A DNA stretch of 34,854 bases from Erysipelotrichaceae bacterium (GTDB taxonomy: Bacteria > Bacillota_I > Bacilli_A > RFN20 > CAG-826): the NCBI GenBank assembly GCA_015059065.1, contig SVBE01000013.1, positions 1 through 34,854 of the forward strand, written 5' to 3'. Shown in pieces: positions 25,552 to 33,241 of the stretch. Every line of letters starts with the position of its first letter. Position 1 is the first letter of the stretch. The notes under the pieces are model-generated. The model was given only the letters and a program-made list of their open reading frames with translations. It was not told where the DNA came from and did no database searches. The position numbers and the translations under genes were made by a program.

Positions 25552-26510
25552 TGGAAAACGTTGACGAGAGAGAAGTAGTTATCGATGTTGATCACCTCAC
25601 CAAAGACTATGGTTATGGTCGTGGTGTTTTCGACGTCTCCATTAAGGTTCATAAAGGTGAATGTTATGGATATCTCGGCCCAAATGGCGCCGGTAAATCC
25701 ACGACAATTCGTCACATCATGGGCTTCTCCAAACCTCAAAAGGGTACAATTAAAATCCATGGTTTAGAAACCTTTAAAAATACGAACAAATTATTAGGGG
25801 AAGTGGGATATCTTCCTGGTGAACCATCCATTCCAAAGGGTCTTGATGGATGGGGTTTCTTACGCATGATGCAAGGAATGCGTGATGAGAAAAATGAAGA
25901 GAGACTCAATTATTTATTAGATTTATTTAAATTAGATCCAGGTGTCTCTATTAAAAGCATGTCATTAGGCGAGAAGAGAAAGCTCGCGGTGGTCGCTGCA
26001 TTTATGAATGACCCTGATGTCTTAATTCTCGATGAACCAACTTCTGGACTTGATCCAATCATGCAGAAGGTATTTATCGACTTTATCGTCGAAGAGAAGA
26101 AGAGAGGAAAGACTATTCTTCTTTCCAGTCACATCTTCTCAGAAGTGGAAGCGACATGCGACGTCATCTCTATCATTAAAGACGGTGTCCATGTCTCAAC
26201 ATTTAAAGCCAAAGATATTAAAAGAAGACCAGAAGCTTCCTATATCTTACATTTTAAAGATTTAGATAATTTGCAAAGATATCATGCAGTCTGCCCATTT
26301 AAGATCCTCGATTATAATGAAAAGGCTTTGACGCTTACTGTGGAATTTTTAAGAAAAGAACAATTCCATGATTTCTTTGAATCGTTAACTGGTTTTAAAG
26401 TCAGACAATTTGAAGAGCAGAAATACACATTGCAAGATTATTTCATCTCTTTCTATAAAGAAGAAAAAGAGTTTGGTGGACTAGAAGGGGTCGTGGGTAA
26501 TAAAAAATGA
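25551..26510 (+). CDS. ABC transporter ATP-binding protein 1 (ABC-2 type)
   Basis: A 319-residue ATPase of the drug/bacteriocin-export (BcrA/YxlF-like) group. Walker A GPNGAGKST (43-51), Walker B VLILDEPTSGLDP (157-169) and switch His194 are intact. The signature is MSLGEKRK (137-144) in place of LSGGQ-type, a known but uncommon variation. The C-terminal 100 residues form the regulatory extension common in this group. Its stop overlaps the second ATPase start (ATGA). The two ATPases probably form a heterodimer on the single permease. Confidence 0.93.
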   Translation: MENVDEREVVIDVDHLTKDYGYGRGVFDVSIKVHKGECYGYLGPNGAGKSTTIRHIMGFSKPQKGTIKIHGLETFKNTNKLLGEVGYLPGEPSIPKGLDGWGFLRMMQGMRDEKNEERLNYLLDLFKLDPGVSIKSMSLGEKRKLAVVAAFMNDPDVLILDEPTSGLDPIMQKVFIDFIVEEKKRGKTILLSSHIFSEVEATCDVISIIKDGVHVSTFKAKDIKRRPEASYILHFKDLDNLQRYHAVCPFKILDYNEKALTLTVEFLRKEQFHDFFESLTGFKVRQFEEQKYTLQDYFISFYKEEKEFGGLEGVVGNKK

Positions 26511-27445
26511 GAACAGAAAAAGAAGAATTAGTAACCCCTATTGATGATGACATCATCGTCAAATTTGAAAATGTCACTAAAGATTATGGTAAGGGAAGAG
26601 GAATCTTTGATATCAATCTTGAGGTGAGAAAAGGTAAGACCCTTGGTTATTGTGGGACTAATGGGGCGGGTAAAACTACCACCCTTAGACACATGATGGG
26701 ATTTTTAAAACCAGATAAGGGAACGGTGAGAGTATTTGGCCTTGATCCATATAAGAATAGTGAAAAAATTATGGCAAAAATCGGTTATTTGCCAGGTGAA
26801 ATCGCTTTCCCACTTGTGGAAAATGGTTCCCAGTTCTTACAGATTCAAGCGGAATTAACCGGACAAAAAGATATGAGCAAAGCGGAGAGAATCATCAACA
26901 TGATGCAGCTCGATCCAACCGCGAATATTAGAAGGATGTCCAAAGGTATGAAGCAGAAGACAGCGATTGTCGCAGCCTTCATGAATTCCCCAGAACTCAT
27001 CATCCTCGATGAACCGACAACCGGTCTTGATCCATTAATGAGAGAAGCCTTTGTTACTTTGATTAAAGAAGAAAAGGCACGTGGAGCGACCATCATCATG
27101 TCTAACCACATGTTCGATGAACTTGAAGAGACTTGTGATTATGTCGCCTTTATCAGGGACGGTCATATCCTCGATGTCGTCGATATGGATGAGATTCATA
27201 ACCGACCATATCGTGAATATAAAATCGGGTTCTATGAAAAAGATGACTTTGAATCCGCGGATACTTCTCAGGTAGAAGTCCTCGCGAAGAAAGATAAGGA
27301 CTTACAGTACATCGTTAGAGTCCCAATTGAAAAAACAGACGGTATGTTCCGAGAACTGAAAAAGCATCACATCAGATATATCTCGGAAGTCCAATATACA
27401 TTAGAACAATATTTCTTAGAAAAAGTCGTAGGAGGTAACAAATAA
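26507..27445 (+). CDS. ABC transporter ATP-binding protein 2 (ABC-2 type)
   Basis: A 312-residue paralogue of the preceding ATPase, sharing the 'VTKDYGKGRGIFDI' start and the same layout. Walker A is GTNGAGKTTT (50-59), signature MSKGMKQK (144-151), Walker B LIILDEPTTGLDP with Glu169, and switch His201. As in its partner, the signature departs from LSGGQ. Translationally coupled both to the first ATPase and, through TAATG with GGAGGT ahead, to the permease. It likely arose by tandem duplication. Confidence 0.93.
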   Translation: MRTEKEELVTPIDDDIIVKFENVTKDYGKGRGIFDINLEVRKGKTLGYCGTNGAGKTTTLRHMMGFLKPDKGTVRVFGLDPYKNSEKIMAKIGYLPGEIAFPLVENGSQFLQIQAELTGQKDMSKAERIINMMQLDPTANIRRMSKGMKQKTAIVAAFMNSPELIILDEPTTGLDPLMREAFVTLIKEEKARGATIIMSNHMFDELEETCDYVAFIRDGHILDVVDMDEIHNRPYREYKIGFYEKDDFESADTSQVEVLAKKDKDLQYIVRVPIEKTDGMFRELKKHHIRYISEVQYTLEQYFLEKVVGGNK

Positions 27446-28482
27446 TGGCGGAAGAACAAATTATGAATGAGCAACCCTCTCCAGTAGCAGTTGCTCCCGA
27501 GGTGAAAAAGCATAAACACTTCATCTCTAAACCTTTATTTAAACAATCACTTAAAGCGAACTGGTTATTATGGCTCGTGATGTCTCTTGGTTGTGCGGGC
27601 ATCTTCATCGTCATCAACCTCGTCATCGGTTCCAAATCCATCTTTACTAACATCAATATGAAAGATGTCACTACTTACGTGAAAGATGAAGGTTTGAACT
27701 GGTTACAAATCTTAGGATTGCTTGAGAAGATGGGTTTCTCCTTATCGCGTATTCAAGTCATGTCTCAAATCGATATGAACGCGATTTTGAATGACTTAAT
27801 TTATAAGATTGCTGGTGTCATGTTACCAATGATTTACGTGATGGTGGTCTCTAATAAATTAGTGGCTAGCCAAGTCAATGATGGTTCTATGGCATATGTC
27901 TTATCCACTCCAACGAATCGAAAGACAGTGGTGCGAACTCAGTTCCTCTTCCTTTTAGCTTCTGTGACAGCGATGTATTTAATCATTACTGCCTGTGCCT
28001 TAGGTAGTGAAGCCATCGCGAATGCGATTAAACTTGCAAACAATCCAGAGGCTACAAATATCAGAGTGCCACTTCGTTCCATTCTTTACTGCTTAGGTAG
28101 CTATATTTCCATCTTAGCCTTAGGTGGCATTTGTTTTGGTGCTTCTTGCTTCTTTAATAAGAGCAGCAATGCGACAGTTGTTGGTGGTGGTGTCTGCGTC
28201 ATCTCCTTCCTCGCTTGTATCTTAGGCTTATTCGGTAACAAAGTGTTCGTCGCTGTCGGTGTCGGCGTGGAAGCGATGAAAGTGTTTGATTTCTTCTCAA
28301 TGTTCACCCTTGTCGATACAGAATCGATGAGCAATTTTGCTAAAGCGATCACTCAACAAGATTTTGTCAATTATACAAATATCTATGACTGGACATGGAA
28401 ATTAGGCATCATGTTATTTATTTTCCTCGTTTTCTCTTATGCTGGAGGAAGATATTTTACAAAGAAGGATTTACCTTTATAA
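27445..28482 (+). CDS. ABC-2 type permease
   Basis: A 345-residue membrane protein with about six helices. A cytoplasmic N-terminus (FISKPLFKQSLKANW, about 27-41) leads into the first helix. A large extracytoplasmic loop follows, and then the cluster typical of ABC-2 permeases: MVVSNKLVASQVNDGSMAYVLSTPTNRKTVVRTQF. It would form the channel for the two ATPases. Substrate unknown; export of a peptide, lipid or drug is typical of the family. Confidence 0.88.
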   Translation: MAEEQIMNEQPSPVAVAPEVKKHKHFISKPLFKQSLKANWLLWLVMSLGCAGIFIVINLVIGSKSIFTNINMKDVTTYVKDEGLNWLQILGLLEKMGFSLSRIQVMSQIDMNAILNDLIYKIAGVMLPMIYVMVVSNKLVASQVNDGSMAYVLSTPTNRKTVVRTQFLFLLASVTAMYLIITACALGSEAIANAIKLANNPEATNIRVPLRSILYCLGSYISILALGGICFGASCFFNKSSNATVVGGGVCVISFLACILGLFGNKVFVAVGVGVEAMKVFDFFSMFTLVDTESMSNFAKAITQQDFVNYTNIYDWTWKLGIMLFIFLVFSYAGGRYFTKKDLPL

Positions 28483-28509
28483 TTTCTTTATCGTGAGGTG
28501 CATTATTAT

Positions 28510-29943
28510 ATGAAAAAAGAAAAAACCAAAAAACCTTTAGAAATGGAAGAAAAACCTAGCAATTCTCCTTCAAAAGAAGAAAAGGAAGTTAAGGAAGCTA
28601 ATCCTGTTTTAGAAGAGCCTGTTGAAGAAAAAGTTGAACAGGTTGAAGAAAAAACTCACGAAGAAAATAAGGTGAAAGAAGCGTTCACAAACGTCATCGA
28701 AGCACCATCTAAAGCTTTAAACAAAGTCGAAGAGAAATTCATGGCGAATGAAATTGCAGAGCCTGAACTTCTCAAAGAAGGTGAAGCAGTGGATAAAGAT
28801 CATTTATCCGAATATGACCACAAGATGATCGATAACGATATTAGATATAAAGCCCCATTGTCATACCGTCATTTCAAAATGCTCGGTTGGCTCGCTCTTG
28901 CAATAGGTATGGCTTCTGGTGGTTTAGGACTTATCGTTACTCTTGCCTTGCTCTTAGAAAAAATTACTCCTGAAACTGCATCTAGATTAACCAATGTTTC
29001 AGATATCATGAGCATGTTCACAGCCTTACCTCTCCCGTTATTTATGATTTCTAACTTTGCGATTATCTTGCAGCAGAAGAATCAGTATAAGAAATTATTG
29101 ATAACTTATGGGGCAATCGTCGTTGGAATATATGTCGTCTTCCTCATCGTTTATTATCACTATATCGTTGGTATTATTGGTAAGTTGAACGGAGTGGATT
29201 TTATAACTGCACGTCAAAAATCAATCAACGCTCTTGCGGATTCACAAGCTAGCTTAGTTATTAACGTGTTTATCGATTTATTAGCCTGCGCTCTCATCAT
29301 GTACTTCATCGATTACACTCCAAAGAAATTCTTCCAAGGTAAAAAGATCATCTTATTTAGATTGATGGTCTTAATCCCAATTCTCTATGAAGTAGCCTCT
29401 ATTATCATAGTTGGTTTCTTACAGCTCAGCGCGTCTTTTGAAGATATAACATTCATCCTCCCACTTGAAGTACTACCTCTATTAGGTAAAAAGCCGATAG
29501 GTATGATATTCGCTTTCGTCGCTATCTGTTTATATGTAAAATTCAGATACAAGAGATATCTCAAAAAAGGCGGTACTCCTGAAGGCTATCAATTATTTAG
29601 ACAAACAAACCGTAATACTTTTAAGTTCGCGAGAAATATGGCGATTATCTTCGCGGTTGTCGGTATAATTGACCTCATTATTTATCTCTCTTTAACGCTC
29701 GGTTTTGCGGGAAATTCAGCTGAAGATCCTGCGCATGTACAAGCCTTGGCTGGCGTCTTCCAAGCCTTCTCGCTTGGTAGATCTGCCTGTTTAATTCTCG
29801 TCATTCCGTTCGTCTTATTATTCTCTTATCTTAAGACGCATAAGAATCCAGGTCTTGATAAGCTTATTCCTCTCGGCGGTATCTTATTCGTTATCTTCGC
29901 CTTATTTGAAACAGCGTATCTCTCATTCTTATTCATCATGTAG
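28510..29943 (+). CDS. Polytopic membrane protein with a charged N-terminal tail
   Basis: A 477-residue protein that I do not recognise. The first 115 residues are cytoplasmic and very rich in Glu and Lys (a run of EEPVEEKVEQVEEKTHEE type), probably coiled or disordered. Eight or so hydrophobic segments follow (about 125-470). Start ATG 28510 is supported by GAGGTG at 28495-28500, 9 nt upstream; the GTG at 28498 lies inside that site. It is the last gene before the terminator, 27 nt behind the permease, and may be a second membrane subunit or accessory of the transporter. Confidence 0.75.
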   Translation: MKKEKTKKPLEMEEKPSNSPSKEEKEVKEANPVLEEPVEEKVEQVEEKTHEENKVKEAFTNVIEAPSKALNKVEEKFMANEIAEPELLKEGEAVDKDHLSEYDHKMIDNDIRYKAPLSYRHFKMLGWLALAIGMASGGLGLIVTLALLLEKITPETASRLTNVSDIMSMFTALPLPLFMISNFAIILQQKNQYKKLLITYGAIVVGIYVVFLIVYYHYIVGIIGKLNGVDFITARQKSINALADSQASLVINVFIDLLACALIMYFIDYTPKKFFQGKKIILFRLMVLIPILYEVASIIIVGFLQLSASFEDITFILPLEVLPLLGKKPIGMIFAFVAICLYVKFRYKRYLKKGGTPEGYQLFRQTNRNTFKFARNMAIIFAVVGIIDLIIYLSLTLGFAGNSAEDPAHVQALAGVFQAFSLGRSACLILVIPFVLLFSYLKTHKNPGLDKLIPLGGILFVIFALFETAYLSFLFIM

Positions 29944-29963
29944 AATAACAAAACAATTTAACT

Positions 29964-29984
29964 AGACCCTTAGGGGTCTTTTTT
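29964..29984 (+). terminator. Terminator of the nine-gene operon
   Basis: AGACCC (29964-29969) pairs with GGGTCT (29974-29979) around TTAG, followed by six T. It closes the run that starts with the STAS gene. Confidence 0.88.
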
Positions 29985-30009
29985 ATAAAAAAATGTAGTT
30001 TTTTATTAC

Positions 30010-30027
30010 GCATACGTGTGCTAAAAT
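30010..30027 (+). promoter_or_regulatory. Promoter and near-palindromic operator of the alpha-galactoside unit
   Basis: TG-C-TAAAAT (30019-30027) is an extended -10. Directly ahead of it lies GCATAC-GTGTGC (30010-30021), a 12-bp palindrome with one mismatch, which would sit between -35 and -10. LacI/GalR-type repressors favour such sites in sugar operons; none is encoded here. The start would be near 30034, giving a leader of about 140 nt. Confidence 0.45.
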
Positions 30028-30104
30028 ATTAAAGACTGAAAAATAATGATGTCTAACAAAGTATTAAATTATTAATTATTTTGCTAACGTTATTTTCTTT
30101 ATGC

Positions 30105-30122
30105 CCTATTTGCCTAAATAGG
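30105..30122 (+). promoter_or_regulatory. Leader hairpin of the alpha-galactoside unit
   Basis: CCTATTT (30105-30111), loop GCCT, AAATAGG (30116-30122): a perfect 7-bp stem, without a T-run, ending 11 nt before a purine-rich AAAGGAA. It may be an operator or an RNA element that affects ribosome access. Confidence 0.4.
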
Positions 30123-30142
30123 TGATTTTACAGAAAGGAAAG

Positions 30143-30190
30143 ATGTTTTTAGGCAGAACATCAACTAGTAATCATGAAAAGACTTACTAA
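30143..30190 (+). CDS. Possible 15-codon leader ORF overlapping the symporter start
   Basis: AAAGGAA (30134-30140) is the only ribosome-site-like sequence in the leader, and the first ATG behind it (30143) opens MFLGRTSTSNHEKTY, stopping at 30190. The symporter ATG (30174) lies within it in another frame and has no ribosome site. Translation of the leader could therefore feed ribosomes to the symporter. The spacing of 2-4 nt is short, and chance is possible. Confidence 0.3.
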   Translation: MFLGRTSTSNHEKTY

Positions 30191-31625
30191 AAAACAAATG
30201 ATCATCTTCGCGATTGGTCAATTAGGTTGGTCCACATTAAGCGGTGTTATTACCACTTGGTTAGTGACTTTCTATTTACCAACTGCTGGAGATATCGAAG
30301 CAGGGGCTGTGCAATACATTATCCCTGGCTTAGTCATCGGTGGCTTTATGACAGTTCTCGGATTAATCTCCGCGTTAGGACGTGTCTTCGACGCTATCAC
30401 TGACCCACTTATTGCTTCTTGGTCAGACAGAAGTAAAAACCCAAGAGGTAGAAGAACTCCGTTTATGCAATACTCTGCTCTTCCTCTTGCCATTGTCACT
30501 GTTTTAGTGTTCTGCCCGTTCTGGGGTGCTAAAGATCCAATGAATATCGTTTGGGTCTCCGTCATGCTCGTCTTATTCTATTTATTTATGACGATGTACT
30601 GCACACCATATAACTCGCTCATCTCTGAATACGGAAAAACTCAAGAAGATAGAATGTTCATCTCAACTTCCATCTCCTTAACATTCTTCGTTGGTACTCT
30701 TCTCGCTTATGTACCATTCGTCTTAGCGGGTGCTTTAAGAGGTATGGGCTTAGACTTTGCTTGGTCTTATAGAGTTCCATTCATCGTCTTAGCGGTTATC
30801 GCTTTAGTCTGTATGCTCTTACCAACATTCTTAATCAAAGAAAAAGAATTCGTCGATACTAAACCAAGTGAAGTTAACGTCTTCAAATCTTTAGGTGCGA
30901 CATTCAAAAACAAAGACTTCAGAGTCTTCGTCGGTTCTGATGTCATGTACTGGGTTGGCTTAACAATGTTCCAAACCGGTTTACCATTCTTCGTCAAAGT
31001 CTCCATGGGCTTAGGTGAAAGCATGGTCTTAGTCTTCTTAGGTAGTATGACTGTCTTAAGTGCCCTCTTCTATCCATTCGTCACTAAACTCGTCAAGAAG
31101 TTTGGTAAAAAGAAACTTGTCATCTTCGGTTTCTTAGGCTTAGCCGTTGCTTATGCGATTGCGGCCTGTACATATTTCGTCGGTGGTAAAGGTGGTGCCT
31201 TAGGTTGGATCCTCGGTATCGCGATTGTTATTATCGCTGCCTTCCCAATGGCTTTACTCGGTATCATTCCACAATCCATCGTCGCTGACGTCGCGGAAGC
31301 AGAAGGTGTTGTCACTGGTGAAAATAGAGAAGGTATGTTCTTCGCAGCGCGTACATTCGCGATGAAATTTGGTCAATCCTTAGCCTTGATCTTATTCACA
31401 TCCTTAGCCATTATCGGCACTCAACAATCCACGGAATCCAGTGAAATCGTTCCTTCTTTAATCGGTTTATTAGTCGTCGCGATCGTCGCGATTGTCTTCT
31501 GTGTTTTAGGCGCGGTTATCTTAATGTTCTACCGTGAAAAACACGTTATGAAACTCATTGCTAAAGAAGGCGATGAAGCCTTTATGCAAGCTGTTGAAGC
31601 AAATAATAAAAAAGAAGAAGAATAA
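30174..31625 (+). CDS. GPH-family (MelB-like) sugar:cation symporter
   Basis: A 483-residue, twelve-helix MFS transporter of the glycoside-pentoside-hexuronide family, importing a sugar with Na+ or H+. The family motif is present: RVFDAITDPLIASWSDRS (70-87), with Asp73 and Asp77 corresponding to the cation-binding pair of MelB, then GRRTPFM. The next gene encodes an alpha-galactosidase and overlaps the stop (TAATG), so melibiose, raffinose or another alpha-galactoside is the likely cargo. Confidence 0.92.
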   Translation: MKRLTKKQMIIFAIGQLGWSTLSGVITTWLVTFYLPTAGDIEAGAVQYIIPGLVIGGFMTVLGLISALGRVFDAITDPLIASWSDRSKNPRGRRTPFMQYSALPLAIVTVLVFCPFWGAKDPMNIVWVSVMLVLFYLFMTMYCTPYNSLISEYGKTQEDRMFISTSISLTFFVGTLLAYVPFVLAGALRGMGLDFAWSYRVPFIVLAVIALVCMLLPTFLIKEKEFVDTKPSEVNVFKSLGATFKNKDFRVFVGSDVMYWVGLTMFQTGLPFFVKVSMGLGESMVLVFLGSMTVLSALFYPFVTKLVKKFGKKKLVIFGFLGLAVAYAIAACTYFVGGKGGALGWILGIAIVIIAAFPMALLGIIPQSIVADVAEAEGVVTGENREGMFFAARTFAMKFGQSLALILFTSLAIIGTQQSTESSEIVPSLIGLLVVAIVAIVFCVLGAVILMFYREKHVMKLIAKEGDEAFMQAVEANNKKEEE

Positions 31626-33241
31626 TGCTGTACCGTTATTATCGTAATGGCTTATTAGTTCTCTCTCATCACCCTGTTGATTTCGAGATTGATGAAAAGT
31701 TTGCGAATAACCGTCACACGATTGTCATAAAATCAAAAAAAGACAATATCGTTTTAGATAATGTTTCGGACACGATGCCTATTCATGATGTCGCTAAAAA
31801 AGAAGCGTTCTTTAATGGCTATCAATCATGGACCGACAGTAAAGAGATTAAATTAAAAGCCAAAGAAAAAAATATATATCGTTCCCCACAAGCGGTTGTC
31901 CGCGCTTTCGCGATGGATAAATACGGCGACGCTCCCTTCTATAAATATAGACGCCACGTAATCCACGGCTATGATGTTTGTTATAGTAAAAGTGGGGAAG
32001 GTTTCTTCCACTTCAATTTGAATTACCACAATGCCTATTTATTGTTTGAATATAATAAGCGTAATCATCGCCTCACTATCACAAGTGATTTAAACGGCAT
32101 CAAGCTCAATAAAGGCGATGAAATGACAGTTTGGGACTGCGCCTATTACGAATCATATGAAGAGGGTTATGAAGCCTTCAAAAAATACTTCCCAAAGAAG
32201 AACATTAAGAAGATGTTTGGTTATACTTCTTGGTATAACTATTATCAAAACATCAACGATAAAATCATCCTCCGTGATTTAGAGGCGATTGATAATCGTT
32301 TCAATTTATTCCAAATCGATGATGGATATGAGACTTTTGTCGGTGACTGGTTTAATATCGATCCAAAGAAGTTCCCTGATGGCTTAAAACCAATCGTCGA
32401 AAAGATTCATAGTAAGGGTCTATCCGCGGGTATTTGGCTCGCCCCATTTGTGGCAGAAGAGAAATCTAAATTATTCTTAGAACATCCTGAATATATCAAA
32501 AAAGATAAGAAGGGGATGCTCGTCAAAGCCGGTGGTAACTGGTCAGGACAATACGCGCTTGATTTAGAAAAAGAAGAAGTTCGCGAATATATTAAGAAGT
32601 TCCTTAAATATTATATGGATTTAGGATTTGACTTCTTTAAGCTCGACTTCCTCTATGCAGCAGGTATTGAAGTTCCAGAAGGATATAGCCGCTGCCAATA
32701 TCAAGATAAAGCCTATAAGTTCCTGAGAGAATGCTTACCAGGAAAAATCATTCTTGGATGTGGGGCTAACCTCGTTAATTCTATCGATTACTTTGACTAT
32801 TTAAGAATCGGACCAGATGTCTCTCTTAAATGGGATGATGTCGCCTATATGCGTTTATTCCATAGAGAAAGACCATCTACAAAAACAACGTTACAAAACA
32901 CGATCTTCAGAAGCTTCTTAAATGATAGATGGTTTGGTAACGATCCAGATGTCTTCTTGCTCAGAGATAACAACATCGATATGAACGATGATCAAAAGAA
33001 ATCTCTCGCTCTTATTAACTCCTTATTCTCCTCGGTATTAATGACCAGTGATGATATCGGAGTTTATGATAAGGATAAAAATGAACATCTCGAAGCTGTC
33101 CTCGACAATTTCTTACATGCGAAAAATGCAAGATTTGTCAAAAAAGACGGCAAAATTCAATTATTTTATGAATTAAATAATAAACAATATCATTATTATT
33201 ATGATTATAAGAATGGAGTATTAACCAATGGACAAGAGTAG
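31625..33241 (+). CDS. Alpha-galactosidase (GH36 type)
   Basis: A 538-residue cytoplasmic glycosidase without signal peptide, cleaving alpha-1,6-galactosides brought in by the symporter. The beta-sandwich N-terminus has NGYQSW (64-69). The barrel has GYTSWYNYY (199-207), QIDDGYE (230-236) and GIWLAPF (269-275). The nucleophile is Asp341 in FFKLDFLYAAG, and the acid/base is Asp398 in RIGPDVSLKWDD. It is shorter than the 700-residue bacterial GH36 group and resembles the compact members. Coupled to both neighbours: it overlaps the symporter stop and its own end overlaps the next gene by 14 nt. Confidence 0.92.
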   Translation: MLYRYYRNGLLVLSHHPVDFEIDEKFANNRHTIVIKSKKDNIVLDNVSDTMPIHDVAKKEAFFNGYQSWTDSKEIKLKAKEKNIYRSPQAVVRAFAMDKYGDAPFYKYRRHVIHGYDVCYSKSGEGFFHFNLNYHNAYLLFEYNKRNHRLTITSDLNGIKLNKGDEMTVWDCAYYESYEEGYEAFKKYFPKKNIKKMFGYTSWYNYYQNINDKIILRDLEAIDNRFNLFQIDDGYETFVGDWFNIDPKKFPDGLKPIVEKIHSKGLSAGIWLAPFVAEEKSKLFLEHPEYIKKDKKGMLVKAGGNWSGQYALDLEKEEVREYIKKFLKYYMDLGFDFFKLDFLYAAGIEVPEGYSRCQYQDKAYKFLRECLPGKIILGCGANLVNSIDYFDYLRIGPDVSLKWDDVAYMRLFHRERPSTKTTLQNTIFRSFLNDRWFGNDPDVFLLRDNNIDMNDDQKKSLALINSLFSSVLMTSDDIGVYDKDKNEHLEAVLDNFLHAKNARFVKKDGKIQLFYELNNKQYHYYYDYKNGVLTNGQE

